Assembly: GCA_014872875.1 (NCBI GenBank)
Contig: WKFI01000010.1
Span: forward strand, 62,001-126,000
DNA length: 64,000 bases
Direction: 5' to 3'
From: Paracoccaceae bacterium
GTDB taxonomy: Bacteria; Pseudomonadota; Alphaproteobacteria; Rhodobacterales; Rhodobacteraceae
The position numbers and the translations under genes are program-made. Within the stretch, counting starts at the first letter, position 1. Each line of letters begins with the position of its first letter. The notes beneath the pieces are model-generated. The model saw only the letters and a list, made by a program, of their open reading frames with translations. It made no database searches and had not been told where the DNA came from. Positions 32,636 through 41,524 of this stretch are shown piece after piece.

Positions 32636-34039
32636 TCAGTCGGTTTCTGCACCGCCATCATTGTTCAGGCTGTCTACCAGTGAGGCCAGCTCAGCAGTCG
32701 CGTCATTGGCGCGCGCTTCGATGCCAAAGGCTTCGATCAACAGTTCCTGAACCCGCAGCATGTGCAACTGGTAGCTGTTCCAGGACATGCGGCGGTCGCG
32801 GACGAAATTGCCTCCCCCGTCGATACCCGAAACGATGGTCTCGTCCAGAGTGACCGGTCCGTACCCGATCAGGCGGTTCAGGTGAACAGCAGTCTTGCCC
32901 AGGTTGTTCTTGCCGGATTGCAACGCCATGGCAAAGCCTTTCAGTTCACCCCAATGCTTGACATAGGCGCGATAGGCTTTGGCGCGTGCGTCGTAATCAG
33001 CGGCCTCACCGATCTTGGTGATGTCGTTGTAAACCGAACCCGCATATTTGAACGTCGCTTCGGCCAGAACCTTTTCCCAGTTCTCTTCGATGGTCGCAGC
33101 GTGAGCTTTCAGCTGAGTACGCTGTTCGTCGCTCAGCGCTTCGCCATTGGCCGAAGTGATCAGCTTCCGACCTTCGATAAAGGCAGTCATGATGTCGGTC
33201 ATGTAGCTGGTCTTGCCCGACTTGTCGGCACCCGCTGCGTAATAGGCCGGACCAAAGACATATTCAGTTTTCAGGTCAACCACCCCATCGCCGTTGGCAT
33301 CGGCCACCGCCAGGTCTTTCTTTTTGGCGATGTTGTAGTTGTCTTCCGCGCTCAGCCCCAGACTGTGGGCCGCGGCGCCAAAGTAGCCAAAGGCTTCGTC
33401 CCAGGCGTGCTCCTTACCCGTGTAAGCAGCGCCTTCGCTGTAAGGTTTGTTGTTGGGCTTGTTGTCCGCTTCGAGCTTTTCATCCAGATAGTTGTCGACC
33501 GCCTGATTATAAGCCATCGCACCCATGGTGAATTTGGAAATAAGCTGACCCCAGTCATAACCATTCGCCGCATCATAACCGCCTTCGGACTGCGCCGCGT
33601 GTTTGATCATATGGACCAGGACTTCTTTGCCGGTCATGTCCCCGGGCCAGGCAGACATCGCGCCATCATAGAACTTACCTGCGATATTCTTGCCGCTGGA
33701 GATTTCATTCAGCATGGTCTGCTTGATCTTGAAATCGCCCTTGGTGGCCGGAGCGATGATCTCCAGATCGCCTTCGGACCCATTGAAATAGCTCGACAGG
33801 GCCGCTTCGATCTCTGCAGCATTGGCGCCGCCATCACCCTGGCTCGCCAGCGCCTTGAGGCTGTCGTGCAGCACGTGACGTGCAGCCTGACCGGAATACG
33901 AAACCGAATTTGTCTTGTCGCCTTCATAACCTTTCACGGTCACCGGGAACGGGCCATAGGTTTCGGCCGCAAATGCAGTGCCAGCAACAAGTGTCGCTGC
34001 GACCAGTGCGGTGCTCAGTTTCAGGGATTTAAGGGGCAT
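32636..34039 (-). CDS. Exported DUF4856 protein, possibly iron-regulated
   Basis: A 467-residue secreted protein. Its signal peptide is MPLKSLKLSTALVAATLVAG with cleavage near TAFA, which favours the ATG at 34039 (GGAGAAG ten bases upstream). The body is helical and acidic, includes a possible calcium-type loop (DANGDGVVDL), and matches the DUF4856 family, members of which often occur with imelysin-like and other iron-linked outer-envelope proteins. The conserved C-terminal part includes AVHLNRLIGYGPVTLDETI and the final HMLRVQELLIEAFG. A TGA-N9-TCA palindrome 20 bases upstream of the ATG agrees with iron-dependent control. A role in iron capture is inference only. Confidence 0.75.
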   Translation of the reverse strand: MPLKSLKLSTALVAATLVAGTAFAAETYGPFPVTVKGYEGDKTNSVSYSGQAARHVLHDSLKALASQGDGGANAAEIEAALSSYFNGSEGDLEIIAPATKGDFKIKQTMLNEISSGKNIAGKFYDGAMSAWPGDMTGKEVLVHMIKHAAQSEGGYDAANGYDWGQLISKFTMGAMAYNQAVDNYLDEKLEADNKPNNKPYSEGAAYTGKEHAWDEAFGYFGAAAHSLGLSAEDNYNIAKKKDLAVADANGDGVVDLKTEYVFGPAYYAAGADKSGKTSYMTDIMTAFIEGRKLITSANGEALSDEQRTQLKAHAATIEENWEKVLAEATFKYAGSVYNDITKIGEAADYDARAKAYRAYVKHWGELKGFAMALQSGKNNLGKTAVHLNRLIGYGPVTLDETIVSGIDGGGNFVRDRRMSWNSYQLHMLRVQELLIEAFGIEARANDATAELASLVDSLNNDGGAETD

Positions 34040-34058
34040 GCGCGCTTCTCCAGTCATG

Positions 34059-34077
34059 CTTGAGTTTTTTACTCAAG
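34059..34077. promoter_or_regulatory. TGA-N9-TCA palindrome, candidate Rhodobacterales iron box
   Basis: CTTGAGT (34059-34065), five T, ACTCAAG (34071-34077): a perfect 7-base inverted repeat that contains TGA-N9-TCA. This is the pattern reported as the Iron-Rhodo-box of Rhodobacterales, attributed to an IscR-type regulator. It lies 20 bases upstream of the DUF4856 start codon. Confidence 0.55.
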
Positions 34078-34196
34078 ATAAAATTGTCGACAGAAACACT
34101 CGATTTTTACATACCCTGTCAACCCCATTCCCTTCAATCCGGGCACGAAGTGACAAAAAAACTGTGGAAGCCATAAAAGCCGGGGGCTCGTTTCGC

Positions 34197-35066
34197 TTAC
34201 AAAAGACCTTCCGCAATCCATTTCTCGACCAGATCGCGGCTGACTTCGAAATGCATGCTGTCTTCACGCGTGAACCCTGCGCCCCAATACCAACCTTCAT
34301 CCTTGAAGAAATCAGCCAGGATCGTCAGGCCCAACTGTGTCTTGCCGTCCCCCAATTGGTCCAGATGTCCGTCAATATTGAGGTCGAGCGACAAGCCGAA
34401 CGCATGGGTGGACGTACGCCCCGGTGCGCCACGGATATGTCGCACACAGAGAGCGCCGGCGGTGTTGATGCGCTCATAAAGATCGGGATCCGTTTTCTGG
34501 ACCTGCTCGAAGACTCGTCGCAGAGAGGCAATTGCTGGTTTCAGCATTCGGACACGCACCGGTCCAACCTGCTCAGTCACCAGCTTGTCTGCCAAACGTT
34601 CATTGGTCATGGATTGGCAGGTGTTGCTCAGAGTCGCTCGTGGTTTGCCAAAAACGCTTTCCAGATAGCTGGGCGGCGCGATGCGCAAGCCCTTGTTCAG
34701 ATTGCGTCGATTGGCGATCAGAACGACCTGGGCATAAGCATCCTTGATGTCGTTTTCGCCGTCCCTGAACAAGGTCCCTGGCGTTTGCTGACCGGGAACG
34801 GGTTCGGTGTTCGAACGACTTTGCAAGGCGGCAAGCTCGCTCTCAAGCCGCTCGACGTTTCCCTTGAGCGCCTCGATCTGCGCACGCAGCATCTCGATTT
34901 CGATGCGGGCACCACTATCGACGGCCGAGCCTGTGAATTCGGCATCGCCATCGGACGCATAACGGATTTCAGGGGCTGGACGAAACTGCAGGTAGATCAG
35001 CACCGCGACGCCGATGAAGATGAACGCCATGATCCCAATGATGATTTGAACGATACGGGAGTCCAT
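34197..35066 (-). CDS. Membrane-anchored M15-family (VanY-like) peptidase next to the T6SS
   Basis: A 289-residue protein with one N-terminal transmembrane segment (IVQIIIGIMAFIFIGVAVLI), a short coiled coil (about residues 55-85) and a C-terminal M15-type zinc peptidase domain. The ligands are visible: His221 and Asp228 in STHAFGLSLDLN and His272 in SMHFE. Such enzymes cut D-Ala-D-Ala or cross-bridges in peptidoglycan in the periplasm. The start is uncertain: ATG at 35066 directly precedes the membrane segment, while an in-frame ATG at 35111 adds 15 residues. It is the last gene of the T6SS transcript, 81 bases after pppA (36 for the longer form). It may open the cell wall for the secretion machine, like TagX in Acinetobacter, or be an effector. 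Confidence 0.75.
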   Translation of the reverse strand: MDSRIVQIIIGIMAFIFIGVAVLIYLQFRPAPEIRYASDGDAEFTGSAVDSGARIEIEMLRAQIEALKGNVERLESELAALQSRSNTEPVPGQQTPGTLFRDGENDIKDAYAQVVLIANRRNLNKGLRIAPPSYLESVFGKPRATLSNTCQSMTNERLADKLVTEQVGPVRVRMLKPAIASLRRVFEQVQKTDPDLYERINTAGALCVRHIRGAPGRTSTHAFGLSLDLNIDGHLDQLGDGKTQLGLTILADFFKDEGWYWGAGFTREDSMHFEVSRDLVEKWIAEGLL

Positions 35067-35147
35067 GATCGACTGATGTACCTTTGATGAATGACCATAT
35101 TCTTGCCGCATGGCATTGGCCTGTCAACAAACGCCGATCCTGAGGCG

Positions 35148-35864
35148 TCAGAGAATGTCGACAACGATTAGCGAGATATTGTCCGCTCCGCCCCCATCCA
35201 AAGCAATGGTCTGCAAACGGTCTGCCACGGTTTCGATGGGTTCGCTTCCCAGCACGTCGGATAGCGTCTGAAAGTTCGCGTATTTCGACAAACCATCCGA
35301 ACACAAAAGAAACCGATCTCCGGGCAATACCTGACCGCGGATCTTGTCCAGTTCCAACACCTCACCCACTCCGACCGCGCGCGTGATGGCGTTGGATTGC
35401 GGGTGATGTTCTGCCTCATCCCAGCTCATTTCACCGGCCAGAACGAGTTCGGCCACAAGCGAATGATCGACGGTCAGAAGCTCCAATTCGCCTTGCTGCA
35501 GCCTGTAAAGTCGGCTGTCACCGGACCAGAAACAGGCAAAGTGCCCGTCGGCAATTGCAAATGTGACGACGGTGGAGCCCATTGTGGCACCGTTGCGACG
35601 TTGGGATTCCGCCTGGATCGCCTCGTGTGCGCGCCGCAGCGTTTCACGTAGGGCCTGAAGCAGCCCGACCGGAGTAAGCGCAGGGTTCATGACCATCGCG
35701 ACGCTGTCCACAACAGCTTGGGAGGCAAAATCGCCACCCTCGTGCCCGCCCATGCCGTCTGCTACTACCCATATTCGCTGTTCGGGCAAGGCAAGGATAC
35801 TGTCCTCGTTAACCTTGCGTTTGTGTCCGATATGGGTCGAAGCTGAAAAGCGGATATTCGTCAT
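35148..35864 (-). CDS. pppA: PP2C-type protein phosphatase of the T6SS
   Basis: A 238-residue PPM/PP2C serine/threonine phosphatase with the metal-site motifs VADGMGGHEGGDFAS near residue 33, SGDSRLYRL, and CSDGLSKY, ending with DNISLIVVDIL. In T6SS loci PppA reverses phosphorylation of the FHA protein by the kinase PpkA. It overlaps tagF by four bases. The cognate kinase PpkA is not in this window, so either it lies outside or FHA phosphorylation works differently here. Confidence 0.88.
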   Translation of the reverse strand: MTNIRFSASTHIGHKRKVNEDSILALPEQRIWVVADGMGGHEGGDFASQAVVDSVAMVMNPALTPVGLLQALRETLRRAHEAIQAESQRRNGATMGSTVVTFAIADGHFACFWSGDSRLYRLQQGELELLTVDHSLVAELVLAGEMSWDEAEHHPQSNAITRAVGVGEVLELDKIRGQVLPGDRFLLCSDGLSKYANFQTLSDVLGSEPIETVADRLQTIALDGGGADNISLIVVDIL

Positions 35865-36520
35865 AGATCAACGCAGTCTTCAAGGGTTCCGAGAGGCATC
35901 GCCTCGGGTGCAAACAGGTGACACATCTGCCGGCCTCGCGGCAGGTCCTTGCTGTCAAACAGGAAATTGGAATCCGCCCCAACCGCAGACCAGATCGCGC
36001 GCCCCCGCAGATGGGACAGTGCTTGCGCAGCAAGCAGGGCTTCGGGTGCAACCGTTCCAGCGAAAGGAAGTTCGACCGGCCCATCCGTCGCGGCGATGGC
36101 CGTACAATGGGACAACCCAGTAGCGAGCGTCTCGCGACCCACCCCGTCTTCGAGCATGGTCAAAGCGATATGCTCCAGATGCAAAAACAGCCGCGCATTG
36201 GCAAAATGCATCAGAACCGTATCCGTCCCCTCATAGGGGCACACCAGGGTCAGGGGGAATTGCCGCCCAACCCGATCCACCGAGGCCATGAGGACCCCCA
36301 GAACGGCCTGTGGCCCGGCCATGTCCGGCGGTAAGGTAAACCGCCAGATCGGAGCGGACATGTAAGCCGCCTCCCAACTGTCCCCCAACGCCTCCCGCGC
36401 TTGCAGAATGCCGGTTTGGAGCCAACTGTCCCATGGCTGAACGAACCCCGAGGGCGGGTTCAGCCTCAGAAAATCGCCCAAAGCCGGGATCTTTCCATAT
36501 GCGCCGAATTCCCGAGTCAT
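35861..36520 (-). CDS. tagF: T6SS protein TagF
   Basis: A 219-residue protein of the TagF family. The start at 36520 (MTREFGAYGKIPALGDFLRL) overlaps the tssM stop by one base and gives the conserved family N-terminus; a longer frame would run into tssM. Family stretches are AYGKIPALGDFLR and PFRFTLPPDM-like FTLPPDMAGPQAVLGVLM. TagF is a negative post-translational regulator of T6SS firing that acts with the FHA protein in Pseudomonas and Agrobacterium. In Agrobacterium it is fused to PppA; here the two are separate but coupled by a four-base overlap. Confidence 0.85.
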   Translation of the reverse strand: MTREFGAYGKIPALGDFLRLNPPSGFVQPWDSWLQTGILQAREALGDSWEAAYMSAPIWRFTLPPDMAGPQAVLGVLMASVDRVGRQFPLTLVCPYEGTDTVLMHFANARLFLHLEHIALTMLEDGVGRETLATGLSHCTAIAATDGPVELPFAGTVAPEALLAAQALSHLRGRAIWSAVGADSNFLFDSKDLPRGRQMCHLFAPEAMPLGTLEDCVDL

Positions 36521-39500
36521 CAGAAGGACTCGGGACAGCTGAATTTGTTCAACGCAGCCAAGGAAAACGGGTTCAGAACAGACCCCGATTGCAACTGGAA
36601 TTGCGCAAAATTTCCCCCGGGGTTGAAGATGACCATGACACGGTCCGTGGCACTGGTGTTGCGCAGTTGCGCTGCGTTGAGCAGCCGGAACCAAGCCCAC
36701 GGGCCATCCCTTGCGATCTCGTGCACGGCCTTGCGTCTCTTCATTTGTACCGTGACGCGGGCTATGCCAACCGAACCTGGCCAGGTAATGGCAGTGGGGC
36801 GTTGCGTCTTGTGGGCAAAGAAAACCTCCTGACCGTCGATCTCCAGCGTAACCTCACGGGCTTCGGGTTGCAGCGCATAAGGCGTCACCTGGAACCGGAT
36901 ATTGACCGTGTCGCCCCCACCAAAGAACGCATCACGGATCTCGGCGGCATATTGGAAATGCTGCAAGACCGCTGCGCTGATCCCCAGATCGACGTCATTC
37001 ACGCGTTTCCAAGCCCAGGGTCGCGAACGCGTATCGACATGCTTGCGGAGGTTTTCGTTGAAGAACCCATCAATCATCCCGTTTGGCGCAAACAGCCGTA
37101 CAAAATCGGCCATTGCCACATCCGCACGAGCATTGCGGGTGAACGGATACCGGTTGCCCAGCGCCTGTGTGCAGAACGGCAAAACCTGAGATTGCCACAG
37201 CGCGTTGATCGACGCACGCGTGCCATCCGCCGCGATCCCGGACGACCCAGTGGTAATCTGTGTAGACCATCGCTGAATCGGGCCGGCCATGCGATTGGCC
37301 ATTTCCTGGAACCGGGCGATGGCTGTCGTGTTCTGGCCCGCAGGAGACACACCGCCGGTCGGCTGCAGCTTATTCAGATCCTGATAGACCTCGGTCAAGC
37401 GGCCCATAAGCTCATCCAACTGAGACGGCTGACCGTCTACTTCGGCCACCAGATCGTGCAGCCAGGAAAACCGGTCTTCGACAAATTGGCCAGGTTTGGC
37501 CGGTTCTTCCCCATCTTCCACAGGAGCGCCCTGTTGCAACAGCGCAATGATCCTCTGATTGCGGCTGGACAGGGCCGATTCTGCCTCCAACTGCGCAACC
37601 GCCGTCGCCCCTTCGGCTGCGGCGGCAATGCTTTCCGGTGCGCGCTCTTCCGTTAACTTGGTCTCTTCGGCGATGGCCGTCAGGATATTGACCAGCGGAG
37701 ACGTGGGACCCGAGAGAACATTGGTCACTTCGACCGCGTGGCTGAGGCTCTCCATCGGGATGATGTCGATGTCGCCCAGCATTTTGTCATAATGAGAAAT
37801 GAAATCTGTGTAATACAACCCCAGCACATCACGACTCATCTCGGCTAGAACGGCCTCGGACTGCGCATTTGCGCCACGTTCCCCCAGAACCCAGCTTTCG
37901 CCCTGAATCCGGGTGGCCACGCCCAGCGCTTCCCCGAGAAAAACGGTATTGAAGCCGTCATATGTGTAAATTCCGTCGATCCCTTCATTCAGCGGCTTGC
38001 CGGACGATCGGACAATCGCGCGGGCAATCGCCGGACCGCCAATGTCCGTCAGGCGCCACTTCGGTAGATTTCTGGCCTGCGCCGAATTGATGATGCCATT
38101 ATAGATCCGTTGGGCCAGAGGCATTTCCGAGATTATGCCCTGGATCTGTTCGACCAGCGGACCATTCAGGTCGATCTTGTCCATCGGCGCGCTCAGCAAG
38201 GTGGTCAGATGGTCGCTCAGATTGTCACGTAACCCCTCCCGCGCATCGCCTCGATAAGCGTTGGCCCAATCTGCAACCATCCATTCCTGCACCAGTTCGC
38301 GGGACATCGGACCTTGCTGCCCCAGCATAAGATATATCTTGAGTGCCTCATACAGGAAGTCCGGGTTGTCCATGTTCGCCTGCAGCTGTTCTTCCAGGCG
38401 CAAAAGCAGACGCGGCAGCAGGTGTTCGTTCAACGCCGCCCGATACGCAAGGGCAGCCTGATTGCCCAGTACCTTGCCCTGGTACAATCCATAGGTCAGA
38501 GCCCGGTCCGGACGCGGGTCACCAACCGCAGGATTGGTCGGCATCGCCCTCAGGACGTTGAGCGCGGGCACCACGCCGGGAAGATCGCTGTCTTCGATCG
38601 GGCTGCCCGGAATTTGCGCCGCGGCAACCCGGTAATCATCGACACTGGAAGCGGCCTTGGCGACCAGGTCGGAATTTCCCAGATAGCTGCGGGTCCACAA
38701 CCCGGAGACCGCCAAACCACAAACGACCGCCGCGGCAATGGCGACGCGCTTGGTCCAGCGATAGCGGCGTTCGATCTTGTCATCGGCGCTGACCAGCCCG
38801 GCTTCGGGAAATATCACCGACTCGAACAGACGGGTGAGGAAGTAGGACCGACCGGATCCCATGCCTTTGCCAATCGCCTGACGTCCGATGCCAAAGGTCC
38901 GCGCCATCCCCATCATCAACCGGTCAATGGGTGTTCCTTCTTGGGTGCCCGAGGTGAAATACACCCCGCGCAGCAAATGGCGTTTTTCGAACCGGTTGTC
39001 CTGGAACACCTCTTCCAGAAAACTGCGTGCCGTGGATCGGACCGAAGCCACCTGGGACGGGAAGTTCGAGATCAAGGCGCGTCTTTGATGATCAGTCTCC
39101 TGCTGCATCCGTTCCAACGATTGGGCGTTCAGCTGGCTGACAAGCAGGGCAAATTCGGCATCAAAATCGGCAATTGGAGAGGTCTTGCTTTTCTTTTTGG
39201 GGATCGGAAGGGTAAAGCCCCAGACCTGTTCACGATCCTCCTTGCCCAGATTGTCGAAATACTCGGTAAACCCGGCGATCAGGTCCGATTTGGTAAACAG
39301 GACATAGACCGGGAACCGCACCCCCAGCGTTTCCCGCAGCTCGTGCAGACGGCGACGAATGGCGGCAGCGTGGCTTTTCTGCGTCGTTTCGTCCTGCAAG
39401 GACAGATCCGACAGGGAAATTGCGATCACCGCCCCATTGATGGGCTGCCGCGAACGGTTTTTCTTGAGCAGTTTCAGGAAGCCCAACCAACCGGCATTGT

Positions 39501-40092
39501 CTTCGGCTTCGTCACTGTCCTGTGTCGTATAGCGCCCCGCCGTGTCGATGAGCACCGCGTTGTCGGTGAACCACCAGTCGCAATTGCGCGTCCCTCCGAC
39601 CCCGGCAATACTGCCTTGACCAAAACGATCGGACAGGGGGAAATTCAGGCCCGAATTGACGATCGCCGTGGTCTTGCCCGCGCCCGGCGGACCGATAATC
39701 AGATACCAAGGCAGCTCATACAAGGACCGCTTGCCAAGTTTCGACTTGCGCAATGTGACCAGCGCATCCTTGAGCTTGCCCTTCAGCTCGGACAGTTCGG
39801 CCTGGACCAGCTCATCATCTTCGCTCGCATCCTCGTCGATGCTCTCGACAATGTCCTCCTCCATCTGCTTGTCCCGCCGCGCCCGGCGCAACAGCAGGAT
39901 CAGGATGACCGTCAGGGCCAGCAACAGAATGATCCCGATCGAAATCAGGCGGGAAATCGGACTGTCCCAAGGATGGACGCCGCCAATCGCGATCAGCGGC
40001 CCGAGGAACCAAATCAACAGCGAAAAGGCCAGCGCCACGATCAGCGTGGTCAGGGTGCCGCCCCCGATACGGCGCAGAAGGTTGGCAATCAT
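36520..40092 (-). CDS. tssM: T6SS membrane complex protein TssM (IcmF)
   Basis: An 1190-residue inner membrane protein. Two transmembrane segments lie near residues 15-35 and 48-68, then a cytoplasmic NTPase-like domain with Walker A GPPGAGKTT (134-142), a third membrane segment around residue 435-455, and a large periplasmic part to the C-terminus. An acidic stretch (about residues 78-95) precedes the NTPase. With TssL it forms the trans-envelope channel. TssJ, the lipoprotein that normally ties TssM to the outer membrane, is not seen in the window. It overlaps tssL by four bases and tagF by one base. Confidence 0.92.
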   Translation of the reverse strand: MIANLLRRIGGGTLTTLIVALAFSLLIWFLGPLIAIGGVHPWDSPISRLISIGIILLLALTVILILLLRRARRDKQMEEDIVESIDEDASEDDELVQAELSELKGKLKDALVTLRKSKLGKRSLYELPWYLIIGPPGAGKTTAIVNSGLNFPLSDRFGQGSIAGVGGTRNCDWWFTDNAVLIDTAGRYTTQDSDEAEDNAGWLGFLKLLKKNRSRQPINGAVIAISLSDLSLQDETTQKSHAAAIRRRLHELRETLGVRFPVYVLFTKSDLIAGFTEYFDNLGKEDREQVWGFTLPIPKKKSKTSPIADFDAEFALLVSQLNAQSLERMQQETDHQRRALISNFPSQVASVRSTARSFLEEVFQDNRFEKRHLLRGVYFTSGTQEGTPIDRLMMGMARTFGIGRQAIGKGMGSGRSYFLTRLFESVIFPEAGLVSADDKIERRYRWTKRVAIAAAVVCGLAVSGLWTRSYLGNSDLVAKAASSVDDYRVAAAQIPGSPIEDSDLPGVVPALNVLRAMPTNPAVGDPRPDRALTYGLYQGKVLGNQAALAYRAALNEHLLPRLLLRLEEQLQANMDNPDFLYEALKIYLMLGQQGPMSRELVQEWMVADWANAYRGDAREGLRDNLSDHLTTLLSAPMDKIDLNGPLVEQIQGIISEMPLAQRIYNGIINSAQARNLPKWRLTDIGGPAIARAIVRSSGKPLNEGIDGIYTYDGFNTVFLGEALGVATRIQGESWVLGERGANAQSEAVLAEMSRDVLGLYYTDFISHYDKMLGDIDIIPMESLSHAVEVTNVLSGPTSPLVNILTAIAEETKLTEERAPESIAAAAEGATAVAQLEAESALSSRNQRIIALLQQGAPVEDGEEPAKPGQFVEDRFSWLHDLVAEVDGQPSQLDELMGRLTEVYQDLNKLQPTGGVSPAGQNTTAIARFQEMANRMAGPIQRWSTQITTGSSGIAADGTRASINALWQSQVLPFCTQALGNRYPFTRNARADVAMADFVRLFAPNGMIDGFFNENLRKHVDTRSRPWAWKRVNDVDLGISAAVLQHFQYAAEIRDAFFGGGDTVNIRFQVTPYALQPEAREVTLEIDGQEVFFAHKTQRPTAITWPGSVGIARVTVQMKRRKAVHEIARDGPWAWFRLLNAAQLRNTSATDRVMVIFNPGGNFAQFQLQSGSVLNPFSLAALNKFSCPESF

Positions 40093-41507
40093 GTGGTGTC
40101 CTCCCGCATCAGGATGATCTCGATGCGACGATTTCGGGCACGCCCTTCGCGTGTATCATTGCTGGCAATCGGTTCCTTGTCCGAGCGTCCGACTGCCTGC
40201 AGACGCTCACCATCCCCTATGTCACCGGCAAGGGTGTTCATGACAGCTTCCGCACGGGCCAAAGACAGGTGTTCGTTCGATTTGAACCGCGAGGAACGAA
40301 TGGGAACATTGTCGGAATGGCCCACGACAATGATTGGGCCATCGGTTTCACCCAGCGCATCAGCAACCTTGGCCAACGGCGCTTCGAACGCGGGCTCCAA
40401 CCGGTCCGACCCCGATCCGAACATACCCGAGCCCGCCAGGCGGACCGTGATACTGGTCTGGTCCTGAAAAACCTCGACAATACCCTCGTCGATCTCCGTC
40501 TCAAGAAAACCTTTCACACGGTTGATCTGTTCGACCGGCGGAGGCGGTGGCGGCGGCGGTGGAGGCGCACGCCGAAACAACGTGGCGACCTGCCCGCTGT
40601 CAAGGCTGGACAACTGCCCCACAACGCGATCGGTGGACCGGTTCAGCATCCAGCTGAAGCTGAGAAAAACTATCGTCATGATCACAGCAACGCTTGCCGC
40701 CGCAATCCATAACGGGCGCCAGATCGAGCGGACCTTGTGCGGCTGTTCCACCCCTTTCCAATGTGGGGACAGATCCTTCTCAACGGCGCCACGCTGCGCC
40801 CGGATGATCCGGGCCAACCCGCCGCGGATCTGCAGGTGCTTGTCACTGCCATTCGGCGCAACCCGCAACCGGCCCTCAAAGCCCAGCGACAGGCAGACAT
40901 ACAGGAATTCCAACTGATCTATGTTGTTGGCAGGGTCCTTTTCCAGGCTGGCCAGCAGATCGTAAAACCGATCTCCGCCCACGGTTTCCTTGTGAAACGT
41001 ACCCACCATGGAGTGCTGCGCCCAGATGGATTGCCCGCCCCAGGGCGTGTTCAGCACAACGTCATCCAGGGTAGCGCAAATAGCGTAACGCGCGATCTTG
41101 ACGTCCTGCGCATTCACCCCCGCCTGCAAAGCACGGCTTTCAAATTCGCGCACTTCAGCCACGACGGACCGGCGCAGCTTGTCCGGGTCCATATGTTGGG
41201 CACGATTGCGAATGCGTGAAATCAATGAAAACAAGGTCGCTGCCGCGGCATTGATCTTGTTCATGCCGGTCATACCCTGCTCAACCGAAGGCTCGGTCGC
41301 ACTACCGTCTACCGGTGCGCGCTCCGCAGGAATACCCATCGGTTGCTGCCCCCCGGCTTGGGGTGCAGAAGCAGGTTCGGCCAGCGGATCCCGTTTCGGC
41401 GTTGGGGGCGGGTTTGGCTGAAAACCCCGCCGCCCGCCGGGATTGGGCCGGATGATCGTCCGGTCGGCATCGTCTGGTTCTGCAAACGGGTCCTTGTCGT
41501 CAGACAT
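40089..41507 (-). CDS. tssL: T6SS TssL/DotU with C-terminal OmpA-like domain
   Basis: A 472-residue protein. After a proline-rich N-terminal tail comes the cytoplasmic DotU domain (including YAICATLDDVVLNTPWGG), one transmembrane segment (LWIAAASVAVIMTIVFLSF), a run of about ten prolines and a C-terminal OmpA-like peptidoglycan-binding domain (VVGHSDNVPI and EGRARNRRIEIIL). The start at 41507 has GGAGAGGG just upstream. It anchors the T6SS membrane complex to the cell wall, which may matter more here because no tssJ is seen. It follows tssK after 17 bases and overlaps tssM by four. Confidence 0.9.
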   Translation of the reverse strand: MSDDKDPFAEPDDADRTIIRPNPGGRRGFQPNPPPTPKRDPLAEPASAPQAGGQQPMGIPAERAPVDGSATEPSVEQGMTGMNKINAAAATLFSLISRIRNRAQHMDPDKLRRSVVAEVREFESRALQAGVNAQDVKIARYAICATLDDVVLNTPWGGQSIWAQHSMVGTFHKETVGGDRFYDLLASLEKDPANNIDQLEFLYVCLSLGFEGRLRVAPNGSDKHLQIRGGLARIIRAQRGAVEKDLSPHWKGVEQPHKVRSIWRPLWIAAASVAVIMTIVFLSFSWMLNRSTDRVVGQLSSLDSGQVATLFRRAPPPPPPPPPPVEQINRVKGFLETEIDEGIVEVFQDQTSITVRLAGSGMFGSGSDRLEPAFEAPLAKVADALGETDGPIIVVGHSDNVPIRSSRFKSNEHLSLARAEAVMNTLAGDIGDGERLQAVGRSDKEPIASNDTREGRARNRRIEIILMREDTT

Positions 41508-41524
41508 TGCCCTCTCCTTTGCCC

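Noticed and set aside
38314-40467. 717-codon open frame antisense to tssM
   Set aside because: It mirrors the strong codon bias of tssM/tssL on the other strand, has no family features and runs across two genes.
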